Positions 13,138 through 25,072 of a stretch of 64,000 nt of DNA are shown here, in pieces (the stretch's first letter is position 1; each line of letters opens with the position of its first letter). The translations under genes were made by a program, and so were the position numbers. Source of the stretch: Lutjanus erythropterus (taxonomy: Eukaryota > Chordata > Actinopteri > Lutjaniformes > Lutjanidae); contig CM034613.1 in assembly GCA_020091685.1 (NCBI GenBank), positions 25,049,541 to 25,113,540 of the forward strand. Reading direction: 5' to 3'. Below the pieces are notes generated by a model, which saw nothing but the letters and a program-made list of their open reading frames with translations, searched no databases and had not been told where the DNA came from.

Positions 13138-13290
13138 TGGTTAGCTAGCTTCCTTGCTAGCTAACTGAAATCTTTGCACATTATAACAAATAAAGGTTTA
13201 ATAAAATCACATCTTTTTATTGTTTTTTATTGTGGTGTGTTAGTAAAAACGTACAGGTGTATCTAACTTGTTTAATTATTAATAACAGAA
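13138..13290 (+). repeat. Direct repeat, copy 1
   Basis: The block from TTAGCTAGCTTCCTTGCTAG through GCACATTATAACAAATAAA and TTTTTATTGTGGTGTGTTA recurs with changes at 14335-14570. Confidence 0.7.
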
Positions 13291-14334
13291 TGGTACTTTT
13301 CCACCACCAGGCTTCTTGTCTGCACTACCTGTCTGTAACTTAGTCGTGTTAAACTTAAAACGAGAGTTAGCGGCTCGTTATACTGAGGAAGCTAAGCTAC
13401 GAAAACAATAACAGCACAATAAAGGTGTGTGTGTGAAGTTTGCAGCAGAACCGTTCTTTCTGCAGAGGTGGAGCATTTTATGATAAATACAGCAGCTGCG
13501 TCGTCAATCCATGTGTGCTGGTCATCAGCTGTCAGTTTGTGCAAATACTTCCTAAGTAACCACAGCAACCACCAGCCAATCATAGACTTGGAACCGACTG
13601 TCGTTTGCAGAGGCCTCTGTGGAGCTTCATATTTTGACCGGAACACTGGACACATCGCGGTAACCATAAATTACTTAAAGAGATGATCACACAGAGATGT
13701 ATGGTGTGACTCCTTACATTGTGCTGAAAAGCTGAGAATATTTTCACTTTTATGCACATATGGGTTTTCCTTGGGAGTCGAAGTGGGCGTGTCATATTCT
13801 ACAGGTCGTCGAGCTTTGTGTGGCGCCCTCTGTTGATGAAATATTTGATTACAATGGCTGAAACGCAGGCTGGTTCACAAGAGAGCACCAAGGTTCCAAG
13901 AATCTTAAGTAGAACTGGTTCAAGAACCTGAGCTAACACGATGGAAAAGGGCCTTAAGTGAGTCACGTTTGGCGTGACGACGTTTAATATCCTTAACAAG
14001 TTCTGTAGTCTCATTTAGCAACTTGTTAGCAGCTGCCTATTTAAGACATGTAAAAGTCGAGCCTTTAATGATCTATTTAATGTTTTAGAACAAAGCATGA
14101 AAATCTTTTACGCTTGTTTTAACCACAGAACGTTTTACAGGCATCTAACCCCAAAACCTATTCAAAAAACCCCACTGACGTCAAGATGAGGGAACCAGAG
14201 GTGCTAATATGCTTCATCTCCTCATTTTAGCAGCACTCTGTAACTGAAAAGAAACACCAAAGCCAAAACACGAAAGGCGTCTGACCAAGTTGCTTATTTT
14301 ATGCATCAGCGATGAGAAAAGGCTATAATTTAAG

Positions 14335-14570
14335 TTAGCTAGCAAGGAAGCTAGCTAATCAACTTCTTAGCGTTAGCTTGTTTGAGAAGGGGTTAGTGAT
14401 TTGTAGAATCCAAATAGTTTTGTAAAACCAGAAAACAATTTGCACATTATAACAAATAAAAGTTTAATAAAACAACTTCACAATGTTTTTATTGTTTTTT
14501 ATTGTGGCCTGTTATTAAAGATTTATTAAGTTTAATCTAACTTATTTTAATGATTAATAATGTTGCACAC
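14335..14570 (+). repeat. Direct repeat, copy 2
   Basis: A second copy of the 13138-13290 block, with extra sequence (about 80 bp) between the GCTAGC-rich part and the GCACATTATAACAAATAAA part. Confidence 0.7.
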
Positions 14571-15110
14571 TGTAGGCTAGCTGAAGACGTGCAGTGGAGG
14601 TAATCGGGTAATGACGGGAACAGATCTCAACGCCGTTAAAACTCCCACAAACCACACAGAGCAGCTTTACTACAAAACCCTGCACTTAACGTGTCGCTTT
14701 AACATGAGATGTATCTCCGATCAATGGTGCTAGACTCTGCAGAGCCTGAGAGCTGACTTCTGTTTCATTTTAAAACTTTATTTTAACCACAAAAACACTC
14801 AGAGAAGAAGCATGAAGTACACCCACCCTCTGAGGCTCATGATCATCTCACTCTTCTTACATGATTTGCTTGATTTTATTTTATTTTTCTCTGCTGTATC
14901 CTGTTACTGTTTGCTGCTGCGATGATCAATAAAGTTTAATTTCATCTGACTCACGTCTACTCACACCTCGTCTTTACTCGAGTGTTCTCACGTTCCGGAG
15001 AGCGGCGAGATCATGTTACAGTGAAGAGTGGGCGTTAAAGGAACCTAACCTGTTTACTGCTGCACAGATCTTACTCACTGTGAGTAGTAGAACCACTCAC
15101 TGGTACTACT

Positions 15111-15932
15111 ACACTCTGAGAAATACATACACCAGCTAGAACCGTAAAGGTGCTTTGTTTTGTCCTCATAGAAGAACCCGTTTTGGTTTCTGGTAGAGCC
15201 CTATGTAAAGATTCCACTGAGAGTTCTCCCTGGAATCTAACATAAAGGTTTATACCTAGAACCATCTGTTTCACCCAAAATCCCCTGTGAGAGGTTCTGC
15301 AGAGAACCCTTATATGGTGCAGTGGTTCCACACAGAACCCTCACTGGGGATTCACTATAGAACCCTATCACCTTCTAAGGATACTAACAAGAACCCACCC
15401 AGGGAATCTTTTAATATTCCAAGGATCTTATCCACAACAAACCAAGGATGTTCTACCAAGAACTTGTTTATCCCAAGATTTTAATCATGACCAACCAAGG
15501 GGGTTCTACTGAGAACCTTTTCATATTCTAAGGGTTTTATCCTAAACACTACCAAGAACCTTTTTATATTCTAAGGATTACATCTAGAGCCAACCAAAAG
15601 GTACTCTACAAAGAACATTCTTATATTCTAAGGGTTTCATATTGAAGACACTTAGAGGGTTGCACCAAGAACATTTTTATATACCATGGGTTTTATTCAG
15701 AACCAACCAAAGAGGTTCTACTGAGAACCTTTTAATATCGCAAAGGTTTCATCACGGACACACTCAAGGGGTTCTATTGAGAATATTTTGATATCCTAAG
15801 GCTTTTCTTAACAGAACCCTTAGTCTTACAACCACCTCTTTCTTTATAAACGGGTTCTACAGAAGCAGCTAGTTCTGGGTAGAACCTCTGCCCTTCAGGA
15901 AGAACCCTTGTGGAACCCTTATTTCTAAGCGT
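15111..15932 (-). mobile_element. TIR element with internal minisatellite (copy B, inverted)
   Basis: It starts ACACTCTGAGAAAT and ends ATTTCTAAGCGT. Its right end, reverse-complemented, matches the left end of copy A over about 60 bp (AGAAATAAGGGTTC, CTTCCTGAAG, GAGGTTCTACCCAGAAC). The interior is again a tandem of about 55-60-bp units with AGAACC and GGGTTCT blocks. It is longer than copy A and clearly diverged from it, so the pair is not a recent duplication. Confidence 0.72.
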
Positions 15933-16261
15933 ATTATTAAATACTACGGTTCTATAATGTTGATCGGTCAGATTTGGATGAGAAACAAGAGAAGAACTGA
16001 GACTTTAAGAGGCGTTTCAGAGAGAAATCAGGGATGAAGGTCACACACCACACTCACCAAACGAGTGGGAGGATAAGTGTCAATCGCCATGGGTCCTGTC
16101 CCCTCCTCAGTGGTTGCCACGGTTACCTGGCATGTTGTAGGTCTCCATGGCGGCAAGAAGGAGGCCTGTCCATTGGCTGGGAGCAGCTCGGGGCTCGGCG
16201 AATCGTCAGGCAGCGGGGAGGGCAAAGAAACACAGGCGCACAAAGGTCATTATTAGATTTT

Positions 16262-16390
16262 TGGTAAATGGCATTATAGGAGAGGAGAGGAGGAGGAGGA
16301 GAGTGGAGGAAGATAGAGATGTGAAGGAGGAGGCGGAGGTGAAGAAGAAGAACGAGAAAGACGCCAAGAGGAGGAGGAGGAGGTGAATAG
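16262..16390 (+). repeat. Purine-rich GGA/GAA tract
   Basis: Almost all purines on the plus strand (GAGGAGGAGG blocks). The open frames across it in both directions are low-complexity artefacts. Confidence 0.75.
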
Positions 16391-16974
16391 GAGACAAAGA
16401 ACAGGTGAAGATGAGGTCAAAAGGATAGAAAAGTAAGACAGGAGGGGGAGTTGATGGAGGGGAGACAATCACTTTCTTCTCTTGGTCAAAAGGTCAAAGG
16501 TCAAGGCCTGATAGAGGAAGATTCCATTAGATCTGCTCGTCTGTTCTGACATTTTCCAGACAGTATGTCAGTTAAAGGGACAGTCAGCTGCAATTATTAT
16601 GGATATCATGTCAGTGTTAAATGTTCTGTACGTTTGTAAAGAAAAAAACAAACATAAAGCATCTGACATCAGCAGAAAAATCACCACAAACAGGAAAAAG
16701 AAAACACATTTCTTCTTTTTTTAATTTGTCACAGGTTCCCAATCAACTTATATTTCCTTTGAACATACAAATACTAAGAAAAAAAAACTTAATATTTAAT
16801 GTGTATTTGATGCTAACTCTTTTTAAATATGACAAAATCATTTTTTTTTTATTGTGGTGGTAAAGTCATATTGTAATGGAAATGACAATAATACCAGTGT
16901 TATAAATGCATTTCAGTTGCTTTTATCACTTAAAATGATGTACATTAAATCAAACAACATATTATTTAACTTTT

Positions 16975-17190
16975 AGCTTGCAGCCATGCTAGCAGCTGGT
17001 TTCAGCACTGCACTGCTAGGGCTAAATGCTAACATGCACATGCTAACATGCTCACAATGTTAATGTCTACCAGATATAATGTTTACTATGTCCACCATCT
17101 TAGTTTAGCATGTTAGCATGCTAGCATTTGCTAATTAGCACTAAATGTACAGCTGAGGCGGATGAGAATGTCAGACAGTTAGAGAGCTGG
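16975..17190 (+). repeat. Dispersed fish repeat rich in GCTAACATGCT
   Basis: It carries GCTAACATGCTCACAATG, ATATAATGTTTACTATG and TTAGCATGTTAGCATGCTAG in the order seen at 10065-10230. I recognise it as a repeat common in teleost noncoding DNA. Confidence 0.6.
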
Positions 17191-17569
17191 CGCCCCCTGC
17201 TGGTGAAGTTTTAGCGTGTTCGTATTCAGCATGCTAATTTGCAATAAGACACTTATTATGACTGAATAAAAGAAGAAGGATGAAGAACAGAGGATGAGCT
17301 GAACCCACATCAGTGGTCACACATACACACAGTGTTAGCCAACACCCAGCGTCTGTGTGCCTCTTTGCACTCTGCAGGACTGAAAATCAATAGTGTGACA
17401 GGAAGAGATGGAGGAACCACAGAGAGCTGGAGAAAGGGAGGGATGAGGAGAGGAAGAAGAGTTTAACTGAACCACAGAAGGATGGAGAAAAGAAAGGATG
17501 GAGGCGCCACAGAAGCACTGATGGAAGAGAAAGAGGCTGAAGTCATGGATGGATATCTGAATGGGCCAA

Positions 17570-17725
17570 GTGTTGGAGGAAGTACTCAGATCCTTTACTT
17601 GAGTAAAAGTACTAATGTCACACTGTAAAAATACTGCAGGCATTGTAAACCTAAAAGTACATCAAAGTAAGCATCATCAGGAATCTGTACTTGAAAACAT
17701 TAAAATTAAAAGTACTCAAGGCAGA
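17570..17725 (+). repeat. Dispersed fish repeat (AGTACT-rich)
   Basis: Contains GGAAGTACTCAGATCCTTTA and CTTGAGTAAAAGTACTAATG. Related fragments are at 895-1000, 2250-2296, 30534-30610 and 39005-39135. Confidence 0.65.
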
Positions 17726-19299
17726 AAAATGTCCCCTATGAGTTTATATAAATAAATTATGCAATACAATACGATATCCTAGAGGATCTTATTCTGAACT
17801 TTTCCTAAAGTCTTTCCATTTCAGTTTAGGGGAATAACTGGCAGCCTGGATATATTAACATTTTATTCAGTAACTATTCTATACCATTTCTGTTCTTCTG
17901 CACCTTTTTTTTTCTTCATGAAAGTCTATTTCCGCTCCCCTCATTGTGTGCAGCTTGATGCTGACCGCGGTGGGCGGAGTCCTGCGGACTCCTGCAGTGT
18001 TTGTTTCCTTTCATCCTGCACGTGGAGGGAGTGGAGCTCAGGGTGACGCGGGATTTTCCCCGCGTGTGACAGTCCACCTGTCCCACAAAACAAACAAAGC
18101 CTAACGGGTGAAACACACAAAGGTTGGCGGTGGTTTCAGTCATTATGTGTTCCTGTTAACATGCGTCCTTTATCTAATTAATGTTTGTCTATGAGCGCTA
18201 TTACAAGTAGGCAAGGCTTTTATTTTGATAGGACATCCGGGGGTCGTGCATGACTGACAGAGAGGGTTTTATTTAACAAAAAAAAATCACAGAAGATATA
18301 TTTTATTTTCTCGATGGAAATTTGTTTCGTATTGAAAGGTCTGACTAGTTATTTTTTCTCGTGGTGGGTGACCAAATTTATGTTTTATCAGAAATATGTT
18401 TTACTGCTTTGAAATGACCTCAGTTCACATTCATTAGCGTTTTAATGCAACTATTTATACTTTTTTTTTTTTGGCAAATTCCAAAATTTGAAATGTAATG
18501 TGTTTTATTTTATTTTATTCTACTTTTGTTGTATTTTATTTTGATCAAATGTTTATTTTATTTCTGCTATATATTTTTTCGTTTATACTAGATGTCAAAG
18601 CTACCTATGGATTCCCTGAATATTTCTTACAATAAAACAACCCGCCACCCTTTGGAGTGCCATAAAAATAACAAATCTGAAAAAAAGGGGGAAATATAGT
18701 AATTAATAAAACAATGAATAAGTAAGTACACAAATATATATTTGAAGATAAATAAATAAATAGTATAAATAAGTACATTAAAAATGTGGCAACATAAAAA
18801 CAAAAGCAATATGAAACAGCAAAAGAGAGGGAAAACAGTAGTTTGTTTGCACAGATGAAATAAATATTTTCTTGAAATAAACAAATATACAATAATAAAC
18901 AAATAAATACAAAATAAATACACATTGTTATGATTATTGTTTTATAGTTTGTGATTTTTTTTACTGTAAATTTCCACATTTATTAATTCTTTCTTTTTTC
19001 TCTATTTATATTTACACATGTAAACATGTTGTTCTTTTTGTTTGTTTCTCCTTCCTTGTTTTTCATTTGTTTTCTTATTCTTTTACATGTTTATTATTTT
19101 TTATGACATCGTGTGATTTCCCTTTACTGACTGTTCCCTGGCACTCTGTTTCCTCTTTCTGTTTCTTAAAGTTTTTTATGTTACTATTTGACTTGCACTT
19201 ATAACGTTTAAGAAAGGAAGAAACGTTTTATTTTATTTAGACCATTATTTTGCTAGATAAACAGGAAATGCTGTGTCACCTTGTCTAGCTTGACACCGC

Positions 19300-19626
19300 A
19301 GAAGAAGAAGGGGGCGTGTTGCTAGCTGTTAGCCTGCGTGCTAACTGTGAGCTAGCTAAAGTTGACTGCACTACTTTCACTTTCTGACAGTCAAGAATAC
19401 GCTCTCTGGGATGAGCAGAGCTTACGGGAAAACGAAACTAGACACGGCCATTGTTGGCTTTGACACTCGTTAGACCATAGATGTAGATATTTAACACTCT
19501 TAAGAGGTGATATTGACAACTTGTAGCCGTTGGAGGCTAAAAGATTTAACCGTTAAACGTCAAGACGGTGAAACACGCAGGTAGCGTCAGTTCAGCAGCT
19601 AGCTTTAGCGGCTAGCCCCCGCTAGC
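19300..19626 (+). promoter_or_regulatory. otud4 5' UTR and proximal promoter region
   Basis: The sequence before the ATG is rich in GCTAGC and has a GGGGGCGTG box near 19310. There is no clear TATA box. The start ATG was chosen because it gives the OTUD4-like N-terminus and precedes the catalytic Asp/Cys exon. The transcription start is not determined. Confidence 0.35.
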
Positions 19627-22600
19627 ATGGACGGCGGCGGAAGCATGCAGAGTAATGAGGAGCGGAGTGCAGAGAAATTAATGGATGACTACCTCAAATC
19701 AATTGGTCTGCATCGGAAAAAGATCGCCAAAGACGGGTCGTGTTTGTTTCGGGCCGTCGCAGAGCAGGTAAAGTGATACAACTGAAGAAAAAGCTAAGTT
19801 TCTAACTGTCACTGAGCACAGGTGACAGACTGGGCTTGGTCTGTTTGTTGTGCTGAAGCAGGCTAGCAAGTATCTAACTAATGTTAATGTTAGCCGGATT
19901 TAAGTTAGCTTCAGTGACTATGCTCTCAGAGGAGTTTAGACACTAAAGGTGAACATTTATAAACTTTACGCTGTCAAACAAATAAATTTATTACTTTTCT
20001 AAATGGAGTTTTGAATGTAACGTAGGTGAAGTATTATGGATTCAGACACCGAGTACAAGTTTTAAAACAGGTTGAACACGTTATGGAAATGACATAGTTT
20101 TTATATATTTTGTCTATACTAGCAGTGCGATACTAACTTTTATTGTGCGTTTGTTGCTGTGACCTTTGACCCCGCCTAGGTGCTGCATTGCCAAAGCCTT
20201 CATACTGAAGTTCGAGCCAAATGTGTGGAGTTCCTGAAGAAGAACAGAGAGGTCTACGAGGCGGTATGTGCACTATGTTTACAAGCAGCACTAATTTTCC
20301 ACTGTTTTTCAGAATATGACAGTAGCATGAATTTGATTAGGATTAAACAATTAAAATAAGATATTCTTTTATTAGTGCCACAACAGGGACTTTTACAGTG
20401 TTACAGCAGCAAAGTGGATAACAAAAACATAAAGAGCCAACAATAAAACAATGAAATAAAATATAAAAATAGAAGCAAGAGGAGATATTAAAAATGTGTG
20501 TCAAATATGTGTCACAGTGTTTAACTTGGCACTATAGAACTCAGTTTCATTATAAATAGTTTTGAAAGGATAAAGCACTGGTATGACAGTTTTACTGCAC
20601 TCTTAACTGTATTAGTAGGATGTGTTTCACGCAGTACAGAGAGATTTTAAGAACAGATAACAAGCAAACAAATACAAAATAACACAAAACCTTTTTTTCA
20701 AGTATTACTACTCCTTGTAACATCTGCCATCCAACTTAATATGCTGATTATCATTTTGTACTTGTTTGCTGACTTTTAACCTAACCTAACCCTGGACCTG
20801 AATTATGTCCATATAATTTCAGTTGCACTTTCATTTTTACCAAATCCTCTGCTTCACTGTATGAACTGTAGTGAACTGAAGTGTCTGGCTGCACTTGCAT
20901 CTGCAGAGTTAATGTGATTTATGAGAAAAAGTGAAATGTGCTAATATTCACGTTTTAGGAGCATTCTTATGACAGGTATGTTCACAGCACATTCAGAATA
21001 AGTGGCTCAATTATGGTTTTTACCACAGTTTGTGACACTCGGCCTCTTGCCTCTTTACAGTCAGCTCTGTCCGTGTAAACAAACCAACTCCTCAAAAGTT
21101 TGCGGGGCTGAAGTAGAGATACATGCACAAAAGAAAAATTTGACCTCGCCCTCAAGCTCATTTGTTCTTGCTGAAGATGCAAATCTTTGTTAAGAGGTCA
21201 TGTGTGTATACATAGATTGGAAAAAAGGGCTAAATAAATTCCTACAGCATTTAGGCACTGCAGGTTTTAGTAAATTACTCTAACAGGAGGAAATAAAGGG
21301 GAAAATAATATAGAATCCCAACAGAATTAAACCCCTTTTAAACTGGGCAAAAAACCCACCAGCACCCTCTATTATCTGGCTTTTTTCTTCAGTTAGAAAG
21401 GCTGCATCTGGCATTTACTCCTGGGTCAAAAAGGTCTTAATAAATCTTTAATTTAACTTGGTTAATTTAACTTGTTTAAACCTGCAGAAACAAGTCCACC
21501 ACCAGTGTAAAACTTTGAATAAAAAAATATTATTTTGATGCAATGAAGCCAGATGTTCCACGTTTCCAGAATTGGATGTATACATGGCTGCATGTAAACA
21601 GGAATATTAATTTTCATCAGTCATGTAAGCAGCTTAATAGAGATGTTGTTTTTTTCTGAATAAGGGCAAATAACAGAACATTTCGTAAACTTGACACCAA
21701 ACAGTCCAATTAGGACTGCACCATTACTTACAAAGAACTTATAATCATACATCTGTGTGATAAATGATGAGGATTCACACATTTCTCTTGTACTCACGTC
21801 ACGCTGCGTTCACGTGTTGACCTATTTGCTTTGGAACAATCCCAGTTGCTGTATCAGTCACCCACAATGCAAAGCAAAACATGCTGTTAGTTCAGTATTC
21901 ACTTATACAGCTCAATCAGTGCTCTCTCATAACTCTCCCTCATTCACAGCGCTCTGCTGTCAGGCCCGGTTACTATAGTAACCTGATACGACACATGTCA
22001 TACAAGCAGGAAGGAGGCAGTCAGAAATAGATTAGCCAGCTTACTCAGAGAAGTCGGAACCAAAGTAAGAAAATGAGAAAGGGTGAGAGTGATGATGTGC
22101 TCATGCTGAAAAAAGGAACACATTCTTGTGTGTGGAACTTTTTCAGGTTCAAACTTGACGAGTAGTCTTGGACGGTATCTATTTTATCATACCTTACTAA
22201 CATCTCATTGGGGTATACAGTGTATGAAGGTGTTTGTGTAAAAAACAGCAGGCAGAAACGTAAAAACTGAGTTGCTGGCGGAAGAAGTCATTTTTAGCAT
22301 GAATAACATTGTCTTGCCAACAATTCTGTGTGTCTAATACACAGTTAGCCTACTTAGAGAAGTTTTGCTGAGTTTAAACACTCATTTTTTCCCCCAGGAT
22401 TTTGCAGGCTGTTTTTGGGATTGGGCCTGAATTCACGGCAGCTTTTCTAAAAAAATTGCGATGCATGTTGCAATGTTTTTAGGCTTTTTTAGCAATGAAA
22501 TTGTGGGAGCAAGTGAGAATTGCTAAAGAAAGTTCTGATTTTCTATTTTATATAGCTTTGACAAATTGTTCTTTTCAGTACCTGTGACGAAATATAAATG

Positions 22601-25025
22601 CAAGAAATTGGTGAACAAGAAAACTGACTGGGTTTATTGAGACTGACATGTATGATGTCAAATTTGCGGAAAAGTTTTGGACAAAAGTGCAACGCCGTGC
22701 AGAATTCATGGTGACTGGTTGGTTGCAGCCTCCTGCAGGGACTGACATCTTTCAAAGATTCTTGCGGGCTGATGATGTGGAAAATAAACTGCTTCTGTAG
22801 GTAGAAGAAGTTATCTCATGATAAAGTTACGTGTAAATATATTTGCGAGTCCCGAGTTCAGCAGTATGAATATGAGACTGAGAGCAGAAATGACCAGCCA
22901 GTTATTTCTCTTCTACCTGCACAGAAAATAATTATTCTATTTGGGTAAGTTCCTATTTCAATAAATGCATTTCATTTAGGGCTAATTTTATCAAACTCGC
23001 AACATGGCTTTCTGCAATTTTCAGATCACAGGTGGTGTAATATTTGTTAAAGACGAAACGTGTATCAAAAACTTTTAAATGAATGAGATTCTACAGACTT
23101 AAAAAAAACATCTTCACTTGGTATTGGTCCCTGCAAAAAAAACACAACAAAACCACATCACACAGTCTCAGCCGTCAGACCACACAAATCTCAACAACGC
23201 AAAAGTTACACACTGTATCGCCGTAACCTTTTATATTGCGCCTCATTGAAGTTCATCGCTTTGACTAAATGTTCCTGAGGTTTTTCTTTGTTACAAGAGA
23301 CTTTTAAGTTTTAAGTCAAGCACTTGATATGCTGAGTCATCTGTTTAAAGCTCTGTCTAGAGAGCGAGCGTCTCAGACATGTTTTTTTTTTTTTTCTTGA
23401 GTGGCATCTCAGTAGTAGGGAGAAAAATCATGATTCACGTTTTTGCGCAGTCACTCCCAGAGACTGGGTCAGGATCCACAGGTGGGTCACAGGAAATTTT
23501 ATTGCATCAAATAAATAAAAGACTTTGGACGACATTTTGTAAATCTAAGATTTATATCTGCAGTACACTTTTTACTGATAAGAGGAGAAAAAGATTAGAG
23601 CCTGTTTATTCTGCCTACATGCTCTTATTTTGTGTTTATTAAGCAAGCTAAGTGTCTATTTTCCTGATTAAAGGAAATAAAAACAATAAGTTGTCCTGTT
23701 AACGCAGCCTACATGCATTTATTTCTCTTTTAAAGTATTTAATGTGTTTATGTTTTCAATAACATGCATCAATATTAGGGCTGCAAATAATGATTATTGC
23801 AATTGCCACATAGTCTATTGATTATTTTCTCGATTAATCGATTGGTTGTTTGGTCTATAAAATGTCTGTCAGTGTTTCCTAAAGCCCAGGATGACATTCT
23901 CAAATGTCTTGTTTTGTCTCAAAGATACTCAGTTTACTGTCATAAAGAAGTAAAGAAAAACAGAAAATATTGACTTTTAAGAAGCTGAAATCAGAGAAAT
24001 TTACTGTTTTTCTCAAATGAAATTATCAAAATAGTTGTATTAGTTCAATCTGAAGTGGAATATTATATTTTGCCAAATAACAAAAGCACACACATCTTCA
24101 TTTGGACATCAGATACTTTTGGAGAATGTTGTGCAAGATGAAACCTCAGAGAGAGAAATGTAAAGCTCATGAATGATTGTGAAGCTGTGGGGTGAGACAG
24201 CAGGTTTTGCTTCTCTGTTTGTGTTTCATAACTGAGCTCGAACTGAACTGAAACCAAAAGTTTTTTATGATGCGGACTAACTGTGCCTTATTGTAGCAGG
24301 GTTGCTCTAGAACTGCATCTCCCAGCATGCCGTTCTGCACCAGGGCAGGCTGGGCAGGGCTGTGACCTGGCTGTTATCAGTCTGATCAGGGTGTTCAGGT
24401 GGATTAATGTGGTTGCCGGGCAAACTAGTTTTTAACACGAGGTGTGTTACTTCTACCTTCTTGTAGCTGCATTGCATTCTGGTCTTTTTTGACTTCCTGA
24501 AAGTGTGGAAATGTGTCTCTGCCTCTTCTTCAATTCAGTTAATTTCCCCCTTTATGTTAAATGTCCTTCTTCTACTCGCACATGAAAAGCTGCCCTTCAA
24601 GTTCAGATTGTTGTAATATTTTCTGCAGTCAGACTTCACTGAAGCTGCATGTAAAATGATCCAGATGTGGCATCCTGGTGTCCATGTTGTCCCTGTTATC
24701 ATAAAACAGATCACTGAATTACAGCCAGATATAAATATTATTCAGCTGCACATTATTTGTTTTATCATCGGTTAATCAGCCTGCCATCACCAACAAATCC
24801 CACAAAAAGACCTGCGCTGATGCAGATGTTTTGTAACAAAACATAAGTGCACTGATGTGGTGTCGTTCAGTAACATACAGCAAACCTCCTCCAGAACGGT
24901 TTCGCGGCTGGAAAAATCCAAAATACAAGTCAAGTTTTTCGGGCGACTTTAAAAAACATCCTGCTGATGGAGAAAATTAACAGATCAGACGCAAACTGTA
25001 CATGGAGAGAAATAAGAAGGCGGGG

Positions 25026-25072
<47 letters not shown>

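Larger units (their letters stand above)
12565..15110. other. Intergenic segment between the inverted elements
   Basis: No supported gene. It contains a direct duplication (13138-13290 and 14335-14570) that shares GCACATTATAACAAATAAA and the following AT-rich block, plus GCTAGC-rich stretches. Short open frames here lack codon bias or known motifs. Confidence 0.5.
15933..19300. other. Intergenic region upstream of otud4
   Basis: No supported gene. Notable contents: a purine-rich GGA tract (16262-16390), a GCTAACATGCT dispersed repeat (16975-17190), a teleost repeat of the TTTACTTGAGTAAAAGTACT type (17570-17725), a small GC-rich patch with a short hairpin (ACGCGGG/CCCGCGT, about 18046-18065), and very AT-rich DNA (18440-19000). 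The longest open frame in the AT-rich part is Phe/Ile/Tyr-rich and looks compositional. Confidence 0.55.

Noticed and set aside
16206-16472. 88-aa Ser/Leu-rich minus-strand frame
   Set aside because: Produced by the GGA/GAA purine tract.
18605-18979. 124-aa minus-strand frame rich in Phe, Ile and Tyr
   Set aside because: Lies in very AT-rich DNA; composition explains it, and no start context or homology is seen.
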